Source: Streptomyces sp. NBC_01255
GTDB lineage: Bacteria; Actinomycetota; Actinomycetes; Streptomycetales; Streptomycetaceae
Length of the DNA stretch: 64,000 nucleotides
Reading direction: 5' to 3'
Assembly (NCBI RefSeq): GCF_036226445.1
Contig: NZ_CP108474.1
Coordinates: forward strand, 5,456,001 to 5,520,000
Of this stretch, positions 51,422 through 61,560 are shown one piece after another (position 1 is the first letter of the stretch; every line of letters begins with the position of its first letter). The translations under genes and the position numbers were made by a program. The notes below the pieces were generated by a model, which had not been told where the DNA came from, ran no database searches, and worked only from the letters and a program-made list of their open reading frames with translations.

Positions 51422-52735
51422 ATGGAACCCCGTAACCCCTGGCAGGCGCTCACCCGGTCACACTTTCCGCTCGGCTCCTGGCCCTGGCGGGCCGCCGGGT
51501 ATCTCGCCGGCGGGGGGATCGTCGGGGCACTCGCCTGTCTCGTGCTCATCGTCCTCGGGGTGTTCTCGCTGTTCCTCGTGGGGCTGCCGCTGCTCCTCCT
51601 CTCCGGGCTCGCCCTCGGCTCCGTCGAGCGGCTCCGGCTCCGGCTCGTCGACCGTGACCCGGCCCCCGACCCGCACCGCGTCCCCGCCGCACCCGGTCTG
51701 ACGGCCTGGCTCCGGCTCCGGGCCGGGGAGCAGGCGACCTGGCGGGAGCTCGGGTACGGCCTGCTGCTCGCCACCGTCCTGTGGCCGCTCGACCTCATCG
51801 CGCTCGCCGTCGGCGTCGGCCTTCCCCTCGCCCTCCTCAGCACCCCGCTCCAGCTGGCGGCGGACGGCCACGAGGCGAAGGTCGTCAAGGCGTACCTGGT
51901 CACCTCCTACCCCGAGGCCTTCGCCGCCGCCCTCATCGGGGCCCTCCTCCTCGTCGCCCTCGCCTACCCCCTGGCCGCCGTCGCAGGAGCCCGCGCCGCC
52001 CTCGCCCGGGCCCTGCTCGCCCCGCGCGAGACCGACGCGGGGGACGGCAGGATCGGCGAGGTCATCGCCTCCCGCGCCCGGCTCGTCGACGCCTTCGAGG
52101 CCGAGCGCCGCCGCATCGAGCGCGACCTCCACGACGGGGCCCAGCAGCGGCTCGTCGCCCTCACCATGACCCTCGGCCTCGCCCGCCTCGACGCCCCGCC
52201 GGGGCCGCTCGCCGACCAGCTGGCCAAGGCGCACGCGGAGGCCGGGCAGGTCCTGACCGAGCTGCGGGAGCTGATCCACGGCATCCACCCGCAGGTCCTG
52301 GCCGACTACGGCCTCGGCGCGGCCCTCGCGGACGCCGCCGACCGCTCGGCCGTCCCCGTGGACACCGACATCGACCTGCCCCGGCTGCCCGCCTCCGTCG
52401 AGAGCGCCGGCTACTTCGCGGTCTGCGAGGCACTCGCCAACATCGGCAAGCACAGCGGCGCCGCCCAGGCGAGGATCACCGCCCGGTACGCGGACGGCGT
52501 CCTGCGGCTCGACGTCGAGGACGACGGGCGGGGCGCCGCCGACCCGGCCCGGGGCACCGGGCTCACCGGACTCGCCGACAGGATCGCCGTCCTCGATGGC
52601 ACACTGACGATCATGAGCCCGCCCGGCGGGCCGACCGTCCTCCGAGTGGAGATCCCGTGCCAATCGCTCCCCGCGCTCCGAGAAGCCTCCGTGTCGTCCT
52701 CGCCGAGGACAGCGTCCTCCTCCGGGAGGGACTGA
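51422..52735 (+). CDS. Sensor histidine kinase (NarL-partner type)
   Basis: A 437-residue membrane kinase. Four hydrophobic segments (about residues 25-55, 95-125, 150-180) form a sensor of the type widespread in streptomycetes (PF13796-like: RLRAGEQATWRELGYGLLLATVLWPLDLIALAVGVGLPLALL). HisKA_3 follows with the phospho-acceptor His in ERRRIERDLHDGAQQRLVAL, then HATPase_c (EALANIGKHSGA; VEDDGRGAADPARGTGLTGLADRI). ATG 51422 was chosen. The 3' end overlaps the response regulator by 79 bases. Confidence 0.9.
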   Translation: MEPRNPWQALTRSHFPLGSWPWRAAGYLAGGGIVGALACLVLIVLGVFSLFLVGLPLLLLSGLALGSVERLRLRLVDRDPAPDPHRVPAAPGLTAWLRLRAGEQATWRELGYGLLLATVLWPLDLIALAVGVGLPLALLSTPLQLAADGHEAKVVKAYLVTSYPEAFAAALIGALLLVALAYPLAAVAGARAALARALLAPRETDAGDGRIGEVIASRARLVDAFEAERRRIERDLHDGAQQRLVALTMTLGLARLDAPPGPLADQLAKAHAEAGQVLTELRELIHGIHPQVLADYGLGAALADAADRSAVPVDTDIDLPRLPASVESAGYFAVCEALANIGKHSGAAQARITARYADGVLRLDVEDDGRGAADPARGTGLTGLADRIAVLDGTLTIMSPPGGPTVLRVEIPCQSLPALREASVSSSPRTASSSGRD

Positions 52736-53328
52736 TCGGGTTCCTGACGCGATTCGGCCACGAGGTCGTCGCCGCCGTCGGTGACGCCGACGGCCTGCGC
52801 GAGGCGGTCGCCGCCCACGAGCCGGACATCGTCGTCACCGACGTCCGGATGCCGCCCGGCTTCCAGGACGAGGGGCTGCGCGCCGCCGTCGCGCTCCGCG
52901 CCGAGCGGCCCGCCCTGCCGGTCCTCGTCCTGAGTCAGTACGTGCAGCGCAGCTACGCCGCCGACCTCCTCGACTCGGGCGACGGCACCGGCGTCGGCTA
53001 CCTCCTGAAGGACCGGGTGGGGCAGGTCGAGGAGTTCGTCGAGGCCCTCACCCAGGTCGCCGACGGGGGCACGGTCGTCGACCCCGAGGTCGTACGGCAG
53101 CTGCTGCGCCGCCACCGGGACCCGCTGGAGGCACTGACCCCGCGCGAGCGGGAGGTCCTCGGCCTGGTCGCGGAGGGGCACTCCAATGGGGAGATCGCCC
53201 GCCGTCTGGTGGTGACCGAGGCCGCCGTCGGCAAGCACATCGGGAACATCCTGGCCAAGCTCGATCTGCCGCAGGCCGAGGACACCCACCGGCGCGTCCT
53301 CGCCGTCCTCACCTACCTCCGGGCATGA
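52657..53328 (+). CDS. NarL/LuxR-family response regulator
   Basis: A 223-residue regulator with receiver domain (SLRVVLAEDSVLLREGL; phospho-acceptor Asp in IVVTDVRMPPGF; Lys in GYLLKDRVG) and LuxR-type helix-turn-helix (LTPREREVLGLVAEGHSNGEIARRLVVTEAAVGKHIGNILAKLDL). GTG 52657 follows GTGGAG and lies inside the kinase coding sequence, so the two genes are co-translated. Target genes are unknown. Confidence 0.93.
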   Translation: MPIAPRAPRSLRVVLAEDSVLLREGLIGFLTRFGHEVVAAVGDADGLREAVAAHEPDIVVTDVRMPPGFQDEGLRAAVALRAERPALPVLVLSQYVQRSYAADLLDSGDGTGVGYLLKDRVGQVEEFVEALTQVADGGTVVDPEVVRQLLRRHRDPLEALTPREREVLGLVAEGHSNGEIARRLVVTEAAVGKHIGNILAKLDLPQAEDTHRRVLAVLTYLRA

Positions 53329-53340
53329 GGGGGAGGAGCG

Positions 53341-53378
53341 CGGACGAGCGCGGACGAGCGCGGACGAGCGCGGACGAC
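53341..53378 (+). repeat. 10-bp tandem repeat (CGGACGAGCG), nearly four copies
   Basis: Three exact copies of CGGACGAGCG plus a fourth partial copy, between the response-regulator stop and a terminator. It does not encode anything recognisable. Confidence 0.9.
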
Positions 53379-53380
53379 AA

Positions 53381-53410
53381 GAAAGCCCCCCGCCGAAGCG
53401 AGGGGCTTTC
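53381..53410. terminator. Bidirectional terminator (response regulator and second tRNA-Lys)
   Basis: A 9-bp stem (GAAAGCCCC / GGGGCTTTC, 53381-53389 with 53402-53410) directly downstream of tRNA-Lys copy 2 on the minus strand. Confidence 0.8.
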
Positions 53411-53418
53411 CCTGTCTG

Positions 53419-53492
53419 TGCGCCGCCAGGGACTCGAACCCCGGACCCGCTGATTAAGAGTCAGCTGCTCTAACCAACTGAGCTAGCGGCGC
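53419..53492 (-). tRNA. tRNA-Lys (CTT), copy 2
   Basis: Same 74-base sequence as copy 1. The -10 hexamer is TAGTAT (complement of 53508-53513), again 16 bases upstream of the 5' end. The bases between -10 and the tRNA (CTGTCAGCAG) are also shared with copy 1. Confidence 0.96.
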
Positions 53493-53535
53493 CTGCTGAC
53501 AGAGAAAATACTACCTGGTGTTCCGGGGTGCTCGT

Positions 53536-53570
53536 GACAGCCCCGCCGGAGCACCTCCGGCGGGGCTGTC
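53536..53570 (-). terminator. Intrinsic terminator after the IclR gene
   Basis: A perfect 16-bp stem (GACAGCCCCGCCGGAG and its complement) with a CAC loop, 17 bases beyond the IclR stop. It also protects the tRNA-Lys promoter. Confidence 0.85.
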
Positions 53571-53586
53571 ACGGCGCCGACCTTTT

Positions 53587-54345
53587 CTAGATGGCCAGGG
53601 AGAGCACCACCGGCGCGGCCCGCCGGTTGAGCGTGTCCGCCGCGGCGCGCAGCCGGTGGGCGTGCTCGATCGGCAGGGAGAGTGCCAGGCAGCCCACGGC
53701 CGAGCCCGCCGTCAGCGGGACGGCGGCGCAGACCGTGCCGACCGCGTACTCCTGGAGGTCGAGTACGGGGACGGTCGCCGGCTGGCTGTCGAGCTTCGAG
53801 AAGAGGATCCGCTCGTTGGTGATCGTCCGGGAGGTCAGCCGGGCGATCTTGTGGCGGGCGAGGTGGTCCCGGCGCCCGTTCTGGTCGAGCTGGGTGAGCA
53901 GGCACTTGCCGACGGCGCTGGCGTGCGCCGCCGAGCGGAAGTCCACCCATTCGTTGACCTTCGGGGTGCGCGGCCCGTCGGCGAACTGGGTGATCTTCAC
54001 TTCGCCGTCGATGTACCGACTGATGTAGACGGCCGCGCCGACGGAGTCGCGCAGCTCGGTCAGGGTCTCCTGGAGCTTGGCCTCCAGGGCTTCGCGGCGG
54101 GTCAGGCCGGAACCCAGGAGGACGAGGGAGTCCCCGATGACGTACGCGCCGTCGGCGACCTGCTCGACGTACCCCTCGCGGCGGAGCATGAGGAGCAGCG
54201 ACGAGAGATGAGCGACGGGCAGACCCGTCTCGCGGGCGATCTGGACGTCCGTCACTCCGCCACCGTGCCGTGAGACCGTCTCGAGGACGCGCAAGGCGTA
54301 TTGCACCGAGTGGAACGGCGCGGTGGGCTCGGGCTTCAGCGCCAC
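53587..54345 (-). CDS. IclR-family transcriptional regulator
   Basis: A 252-residue regulator with N-terminal winged helix (VQYALRVLETVSRHGGGVTDVQIARETGLPVAHLSSLLLMLRREGYVEQ) and an IclR effector domain (GAAVYISRYIDGEVKITQFADG, HASAVGKCLL, AVGTVCAAVPL). ATG 54345 follows AGGGGGAAA. Its target cannot be read from context; the LLM oxidoreductase gene starts 360 bases away in the opposite direction. Confidence 0.92.
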   Translation of the reverse strand: MALKPEPTAPFHSVQYALRVLETVSRHGGGVTDVQIARETGLPVAHLSSLLLMLRREGYVEQVADGAYVIGDSLVLLGSGLTRREALEAKLQETLTELRDSVGAAVYISRYIDGEVKITQFADGPRTPKVNEWVDFRSAAHASAVGKCLLTQLDQNGRRDHLARHKIARLTSRTITNERILFSKLDSQPATVPVLDLQEYAVGTVCAAVPLTAGSAVGCLALSLPIEHAHRLRAAADTLNRRAAPVVLSLAI

Positions 54346-54704
54346 GGTTTCCCCCTACCAGGTTGTGACCGCAAGCTTTCGTACCACGATAGCCGCCAAG
54401 CACCCTTTCAGGGGCGGCTGTTGGCGAGAATGATGCGGAGGATCCCCGTCGTAACCTGCGGCGCGCCACCCTGGCATATGCCTCTGTCATGACTCCTTCA
54501 GAGAGTCTCAGGTCAGGGCCGTGCGGGGCCGGGTTCGCGCGCGCGTTCGGGTGGTGACGTCCGGGAGATTTTTTACGGGGAAGCGGACCCGCTCCGGGCT
54601 CCGCAGGTGGCCGAGAACGTACGGAATAAGCGGAGACCCCCTCCTGTTGTGGATCGGAAGCAGTGTCCGCACCATCCGCACGTGTGCCGAGGAGGGTCCT
54701 TACG
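54346..54704. other. Divergent intergenic region between IclR and LLM genes
   Basis: 359 bases with no credible reading frame. It contains the IclR ribosome binding site, a possible AGCCGCC/GGCGGCT hairpin near 54390-54420, and the start GGAGGG at 54691-54696. I could not assign promoters with confidence. Confidence 0.6.
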
Positions 54705-55823
54705 GTGACCGACGCTATTCGAGGAGAGGCGCGGGGAGCCGCGCCCGTACCGCTGTCCGTACTGGACCTGGTGACCGTCGGCAGCGGGCGGACCGCGACG
54801 CAGGCGCTGGCCACCAGCGTCGAGCTGAGCCGGCTCGCCGAGAGGCGCGGCTTCCACCGGCACTGGGTCGCCGAGCACCACTCCATGCCCGGGGTCGCCT
54901 CCTCCTCCCCGGCGGTGATCCTCGCCCACCTCGCCGCCCACACCCGCCGCATCCGCCTCGGTTCCGGCGGCGTGATGCTGCCCAACCACGCCCCGCTCGT
55001 CATCGCCGAGCAGTTCGGCACCCTGGAGGCCTTCGCCCCGGGCCGGATCGACCTCGGCCTCGGCCGCGCGCCCGGCACCGACGGCGCCACGGCCGCCGCC
55101 CTGCGGCGGACGGACCGGCTGAACGAGGGGGCCGACGATTTCCCCGAGCAGCTCGCCGAGCTGACACGCTTCCTGGACGACGACTTCCCCGACGGGCACC
55201 CGTACGCCCGGATCCACGCCGTGCCCGGCCCGGTGCAGGGCCCGAAGGGCCGGCCGCCGGTCTGGCTGCTCGGCTCCTCCGGCTTCAGCGCCCGCCTCGC
55301 CGGTCTGCTCGGACTGCCCTTCGCCTTCGCCCACCACTTCTCCGCCCGGAACACGATCCCGGCGCTCGACCTCTACCGGGACTCCTTCCGGCCCTCGGGG
55401 GTCCTCGACGCCCCGTACGCGATGATCGGCGTCGCGGCGCTCGCCGCCGACGAGGCGGAGCAGGCCCGCCGCCAGGTCCTCACCGGCGCGCTCGCGATGC
55501 TCCGGCTGCGCACCGGCCGGCCCGGCCTGGTGCCGACGCCGGAGGAGGCGGAGGCGTACGACTTCAGCCCCGCCGAGCGGGAGTTCGTCGACGGCTGGCT
55601 GGCGGACATCGTGTACGGCACCCCGGGCGAGGTCCGCGCGGGCCTCGACGACCTCCGGAAGCGCACGGGCGCGGACGAGCTGATGATCACGGCCAACGCG
55701 CACGGCGGGGAGGCCCGGCTCCGGAGCTACGAGCTGATCGCCGACGCGTACGAGCTCCCGCACCTGACGGAGCCGTCGGGCTCCGAGGCGGGGACGGATT
55801 CCGGGGAGGGGACGGCCGGGTAA
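54705..55823 (+). CDS. LLM-class flavin-dependent oxidoreductase
   Basis: A 372-residue luciferase-like monooxygenase. Family motifs are SRLAERRGFHRHWVAEHHSMPGVASSSPAVILAHLAAHTRRIRLGSGGVMLPNHAPLVIAEQFGTLEAFAPGRIDLGLGRAPGT and LGSSGFSARLAGLLGLPFAFAHHF. This is the MsnO8-like branch that uses FMNH2; substrate unknown. GTG 54705, eight bases after GGAGGG, is preferred; GTG 54663 would lack a ribosome binding site and add 14 residues. A terminator follows. Confidence 0.9.
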   Translation: MTDAIRGEARGAAPVPLSVLDLVTVGSGRTATQALATSVELSRLAERRGFHRHWVAEHHSMPGVASSSPAVILAHLAAHTRRIRLGSGGVMLPNHAPLVIAEQFGTLEAFAPGRIDLGLGRAPGTDGATAAALRRTDRLNEGADDFPEQLAELTRFLDDDFPDGHPYARIHAVPGPVQGPKGRPPVWLLGSSGFSARLAGLLGLPFAFAHHFSARNTIPALDLYRDSFRPSGVLDAPYAMIGVAALAADEAEQARRQVLTGALAMLRLRTGRPGLVPTPEEAEAYDFSPAEREFVDGWLADIVYGTPGEVRAGLDDLRKRTGADELMITANAHGGEARLRSYELIADAYELPHLTEPSGSEAGTDSGEGTAG

Positions 55824-55892
55824 AAACCCGGGTTTCCTTGTCAGGTTGGTTCGTTCCCGAACCACCTCCGCGGCACCCCTAAGTGAACCTTA

Positions 55893-55923
55893 AACCGCTC
55901 GTCACCCATGGTGGCGGGCGGTT
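55893..55923 (+). terminator. Intrinsic terminator downstream of the LLM gene
   Basis: A 14-bp stem with a T:G pair (AACCGCTCGTCACC, loop CAT, then its partner to 55923) followed by CCGTTTT. A second, smaller hairpin (GGTTCG-TTCC-CGAACC) precedes it at 55848-55863. Confidence 0.75.
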
Positions 55924-55968
55924 CCGTTTTGTGCTGCACCTCTCTGACAAGGGCTTTCCTCGTCAAAT

Positions 55969-55997
55969 TGGTCTAGTCCTCAATCTGGTTCAGACCA
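55969..55997 (+). promoter_or_regulatory. Two DasR-like half-conserved sites before the chitinase
   Basis: TGGTCTAGTCCT (55969-55980) and TGGTTCAGACCA (55986-55997) form the pair of 12-bp direct repeats known from streptomycete chitinase promoters. Both resemble the dre core TGGTCTAGACCA. They lie 86-114 bases before the chitinase start. Confidence 0.8.
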
Positions 55998-56082
55998 TTG
56001 ACGCGCTGTTCATGTGCCGGTTATCACTTCCTCAGCTCCTGTACGGCACCACCCAGTTCACCCCCCCCTTCGGAGGCCGCAC

Positions 56083-57792
<1,710 letters not shown>

Positions 57793-57831
57793 GGCCCTGA
57801 CCCGCTGACACCCCGCACCACCTCATGAACC

Positions 57832-57870
57832 ACTGCCCCCGCCCGGAATGTCCCTCCGGCCGGGGGCAGT
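57832..57870 (+). terminator. Intrinsic terminator after the chitinase
   Basis: ACTGCCCCC (57832-57840) pairs with GGGGGCAGT (57862-57870), extended by an inner CCGG pairing. It lies between the convergent chitinase and GGDEF-EAL genes. Confidence 0.75.
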
Positions 57871-57900
57871 TCCATGCCCTGCGTCATACGGAGACGGGGG

Positions 57901-59820
57901 TCAGACCGGCAGGGGCTCCGTGCCGATCAGTTCGGCGATGCGGTCCGGGGTGACCGCCCGCGAGTACAGCCAGCCCTGCCCCGTGTCGCAGCCGATCCGG
58001 CGCAGCCTCGCGGCCTGCCCCGAGGTCTCGACGCACTCGGCGGTGACCGTGAGCCCGAGCCGGTGCGCGAGCTGGACGAGCGCCTCGACGATCAGCTCGT
58101 CGGCCGGGTTGGCGTGCTCCTCGTCCTGGAAGCCGCGGACGAAGGAGCCGTCCAGCTTGAGCACGGAGACCGGGAGCCGGCTCAGGTAGGCCAGGTTCGA
58201 GTAGCCGGTGCCGAAGTCGTCGATCGCGATCCGCACGCCCATGTCGCTCAGCGCCTGGAGTGCCTGGAGCGGCCGTCCGGCCGAGCCCATCACGGCGGAC
58301 TCGGTCAGTTCGAGCTGGAGCAGGTGCGGGGCGAGCCCGGTCTCCGCGAGGATCCCGGCGACGTCCGCGACCAGGTCGGAGTCCCAGACCTGCCGGACCG
58401 CCACGTTGACGCTGACGAAGATCGGGCGCTCGCGCGGATGGTCCTTCTGCCACTGCCGGGCCTGGCGGCAGGCGGTCCGCAGCACCCACCGCCCGAGCTC
58501 GACGATGGAGCCGTCCTCCTCGGCGATGGCGATGAACCGATTCGGCGGGAGCGAGCCGAACTGCGGGTGGTTCCAGCGCACCAGCGCCTCCACCCCGCGC
58601 ACCGCCCCGTCCGCCAGGTCCACGAGCGGCTGGTACTCCAGGCCGAACTCCCCGCGCTCCACGGCCGGACGGAGCGTGGAGGAGAGCGCCTGCCGGGTCA
58701 TCCGGTGCGCGTTGCGCTCGGGGTCGAAGAGGGTCCAGCGGGCCTTGCCGTCGGCCTTCGCCCAGTACAGCGTGGTGTCGGCGGCCTGCATGAGGGCGGT
58801 CGCCGTCGTCCCGTGCGCGGTGCGCTCGATGACGCCGATCGACGCGGAGACCGCGAGCCGCTGACCGCCCAGGTCGAAGGGGAGCTGGAGCGCGCGCAGC
58901 ACCGAGCGGGCCAGGTCGGCGAGTTGTTCCGTACCGGTGGAGTCCTCGACGAGGATCGCGAACTCGTCGCCGCCGAGCCGCGCCACGAGGTGGCCGCCGC
59001 TGCGGGTGTAGCCGTCGCTGTCCGCGCACTCCGTCAGTCGGGCGGCGACGGCGGCGAGGAGCCGGTCGCCGACCCGGTGGCCGAGGGTGTCGTTGACGGC
59101 CTTGAAACCGTCGAGATCGAGGTAGCAGAGACCGATCCGCCCTGTTCTGCCATACCCGTATGACTCATGTGACTCATGTGACTCATAGGACGAGTCGGCC
59201 GGTGCGGTCTCCGCCACGGTGTCCTGGGCGGCGGCTTCCAGGGCGGCCGAGAGCCGCTCGAAGAACAGGGCCCGGTTGGGCAGCCGGGTCACCGGGTCGT
59301 GCATCTGGAGGTGGCGCAGCCGCGCCTGGAGTTCGCGCCGGTCGCTGATGTCCGCGATCGACAGGAGGACGCGCCGGCTGTCCGGTACGGGGGAGACGGT
59401 GACCTCGGCCCAGAGCGAGCGCCCGTCGGGGTGCTTGAGTCGGCGGGTGCAGCGGAAGCGGGAGCGGCGGCCGCGGAGCACCTCGCGGTACGCGTGCCAG
59501 GTGCGGCCGTCGGAGGCGAGGTCGACGAGATCGGCGGCGGCCTGCTCGCGGAGCGCCCCGGCCTCGGTGCCGAGGAGGGCACCGAAGGAGTCGTTGGCCG
59601 TGACGACGATGCCGTCCTGGTCGACGACGGCCATAGCGAGCTGCGCGGCCCGGAAGGCGGCGCGGTAGTCCCGGAGTTCGGCCGCCCGGCGGTCGGCGTC
59701 GCGGGCGAGGTCGGGCTGACGCGTGGCGCAGGGGTCGGCGTGACGCTCCGTGACTGCGAGGTCGGTCGGGGCTGTCTCCGGCGGCTCTGGGTGCACCGGT
59801 CCTTCGGGGGTTTCGCTCAC
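57901..59820 (-). CDS. PAS-GGDEF-EAL cyclic-di-GMP turnover protein
   Basis: A 639-residue soluble protein. PAS is at about 55-165 (YRAAFRAAQLAMAVVDQDGIVVTANDSFGALLGTEAGAL). GGDEF has an intact active site RLGGDEFAILVED. EAL has GVEALVRWNHP, VNV, ELTES, IAIDDFGTGYSNL, LKLDGSF, AECVET and GCDTGQGWLY, so both cyclase and phosphodiesterase residues look complete. The layout without membrane helices resembles RmdA of Streptomyces. GTG 59820 follows GGGAGCG. A run of 9-bp repeats encodes ESHESHES between PAS and GGDEF. Confidence 0.9.
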   Translation of the reverse strand: MSETPEGPVHPEPPETAPTDLAVTERHADPCATRQPDLARDADRRAAELRDYRAAFRAAQLAMAVVDQDGIVVTANDSFGALLGTEAGALREQAAADLVDLASDGRTWHAYREVLRGRRSRFRCTRRLKHPDGRSLWAEVTVSPVPDSRRVLLSIADISDRRELQARLRHLQMHDPVTRLPNRALFFERLSAALEAAAQDTVAETAPADSSYESHESHESYGYGRTGRIGLCYLDLDGFKAVNDTLGHRVGDRLLAAVAARLTECADSDGYTRSGGHLVARLGGDEFAILVEDSTGTEQLADLARSVLRALQLPFDLGGQRLAVSASIGVIERTAHGTTATALMQAADTTLYWAKADGKARWTLFDPERNAHRMTRQALSSTLRPAVERGEFGLEYQPLVDLADGAVRGVEALVRWNHPQFGSLPPNRFIAIAEEDGSIVELGRWVLRTACRQARQWQKDHPRERPIFVSVNVAVRQVWDSDLVADVAGILAETGLAPHLLQLELTESAVMGSAGRPLQALQALSDMGVRIAIDDFGTGYSNLAYLSRLPVSVLKLDGSFVRGFQDEEHANPADELIVEALVQLAHRLGLTVTAECVETSGQAARLRRIGCDTGQGWLYSRAVTPDRIAELIGTEPLPV

Positions 59821-60175
59821 CGCTCGCTCCCGTAGTGCAGTCGGGCCGTTCACATGTGGTCGGGATGGTCGGCCGGGGAAAGTGTGCCGATCATAGAGCC
59901 AGGTCGGGGGGCCGTTCCAGCTCCGGGACCGCTCCGGGGGCCATCGGCCGCTGTGAGGCTCCCCACCGCCACCCCCGCCCGATCGTTTCTGCACAGGTCT
60001 GACACGGGCCGGTGGCGACGTGACCGAATGTGACTTTCCGTGAGCTGTTGCCCGCTCGTGTCGCGTCGACCCGGTGGCGCTCCCTCACTCGACCGGGGCA
60101 GCGGAAACGTGCGAAACGCCGCAAATCGTCACAAGGTGGTGGTGGGTGTCCCGTCCTACCGATCCGGAGGTCCAC
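59821..60175. other. Divergent region between the GGDEF-EAL and M6 protease genes
   Basis: 355 bases without a supported gene. It holds the GGGAGCG ribosome binding site of one gene and CCGGAGG at 60164-60170 for the other. I see no palindrome strong enough to call an operator; BldD-type sites were looked for and not convincing. Confidence 0.6.
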
Positions 60176-61426
60176 GTGAGGGGTCAGCAGCCACCCGGGG
60201 GAGTGGAGCGGTCGAGGCTGCGTGCCGGCGCGGCGGCCTTCACCGCGCTCGCCGCGCTCGCCGCCACCGGGCTCGTCGCGGGTCCGGCCGTCGGCGCGCC
60301 CGCGGCGAATCCCTGCGCCCTGCCCCGCACCGCGGCCCATCACTCGCTCGGCCTCGACACCTGGAACGGCTCCTATCCGCGCCCCACCCGCACCCTCGAC
60401 GCGGTCATGATCTTCCTGTCGTTCCCGGACGCCGCGCCGCTCACCACCCCGGCCGAGCTCGCCGCCGACCACTTCCCGGCCACCAGCGAGTACTTCGACC
60501 GCGCCTCCTACGGCAGCTTCGACCTGCGCCCGCACCCCCGGTCCGAGTGGACCCGGATGCCGCAGGCGTCGAGCGCGTACGACATACGGCGCGACTGGGA
60601 CTCCGGGAAGCGCGCGGCCTACCTGCGCGACGCGGTCGCCGCCGCCGACGCGGACGTCGACTTCTCGCAGTACGACGTCGTCTATCTGGTCGCCGACCCG
60701 GACGCGCCCGGCGTGGACTCCGACGCGACGAAGGTCGTCAACCTCGAACGACCGCTGGAGATCGACGGCGCCGAGATCAAGCGGGTCGTCACGGTCTTCG
60801 AGCGGCATCCGCCCGACCGGAACGTCCTCGCCCACGAGACCGGCCACGTCTTCGACCTGCCCGACCTGTACCACCGCCCGTCGGACGGCAAGGGCGACTG
60901 GGACACCCACGTGGGCGACTGGGACGTCATGGGCAGTCAGTTCGGGCTCGCGCCCGACCTCTTCGGCTGGCACAAGTGGAAGCTCGGCTGGCTCTCCCGA
61001 TCCCAGGTGACCTGCGTCCAGGGGGTCGGCCCCCAGGTGGTCAGCCTGGAGCCGACCAGCGCCCCGCCCACGGAGAGCGGCGACCTCGGCACCCGGCTCG
61101 CCGTCGTCAGGACCGGCCAGGACAGCGTCGTGGCGATCGAGGCCCGGAGCGCCACCGGCAACGACGCCGACACCTGCACCGAGGGCGTCCTCGTCTACCG
61201 GGTGCGCAGCGGCGCGGCCTCCGGCGACGGCCCGGTCCAGGTCGTCGACGCCCACCCGCGCACCGAGGCGTGCGGGGACCGCTCGGTCTACCCGCCGCTC
61301 GCGGACGCGCCGCTGGAGGAGGGCGAGACCTTCACCGTGCCCGGGACGGGCGTCCGCGTCGAGGTGGCGGACCGTGCCGAGACGGGCGCCTGGACGGTGA
61401 AGGTCACCCCGCCCGGCGTGGGCTGA
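60176..61426 (+). CDS. Secreted M6-like zinc metalloprotease
   Basis: A 416-residue exported protease. The signal peptide is followed by an M6-type domain with the zinc motif LAHETGHVFDLPDLYH (HExxH with the third ligand region), VGDWDVMGSQFG, and LFGWHKWKLGWL. The C-terminal half is beta-rich with three cysteines. GTG 60176 lies five bases after GGAGG. It is the type annotated as immune inhibitor A-like in actinobacteria; the substrate is unknown. Confidence 0.87.
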   Translation: MRGQQPPGGVERSRLRAGAAAFTALAALAATGLVAGPAVGAPAANPCALPRTAAHHSLGLDTWNGSYPRPTRTLDAVMIFLSFPDAAPLTTPAELAADHFPATSEYFDRASYGSFDLRPHPRSEWTRMPQASSAYDIRRDWDSGKRAAYLRDAVAAADADVDFSQYDVVYLVADPDAPGVDSDATKVVNLERPLEIDGAEIKRVVTVFERHPPDRNVLAHETGHVFDLPDLYHRPSDGKGDWDTHVGDWDVMGSQFGLAPDLFGWHKWKLGWLSRSQVTCVQGVGPQVVSLEPTSAPPTESGDLGTRLAVVRTGQDSVVAIEARSATGNDADTCTEGVLVYRVRSGAASGDGPVQVVDAHPRTEACGDRSVYPPLADAPLEEGETFTVPGTGVRVEVADRAETGAWTVKVTPPGVG

Positions 61427-61446
61427 CCCGGAGATCACGGGAACAC

Positions 61447-61480
61447 GAAGAAGCCCCCCGCTTCCGCGAGGGGCTTCTTC
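61447..61480. terminator. Bidirectional terminator (M6 protease and third tRNA-Lys)
   Basis: An 11-bp stem GAAGAAGCCCC / GGGGCTTCTTC (61447-61457 with 61470-61480). Confidence 0.85.
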
Positions 61481-61486
61481 CGTCTG

Positions 61487-61560
61487 TGCGCCGCCAGGGA
61501 CTCGAACCCCGGACCCGCTGATTAAGAGTCAGCTGCTCTAACCAACTGAGCTAGCGGCGC
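61487..61560 (-). tRNA. tRNA-Lys (CTT), copy 3
   Basis: Identical to the copies at 45085 and 53419. The -10 hexamer is TAATGT (complement of 61576-61581), again 16 bases upstream. Its 5' ten bases overlap the end of the upstream minus-strand gene, whose stop codon (61551-61553) lies inside the tRNA. Confidence 0.96.

Noticed and set aside
54663..54704. Upstream start for the LLM oxidoreductase at GTG 54663
   Set aside because: Lacks a ribosome binding site, whereas GTG 54705 has GGAGGG at good spacing.
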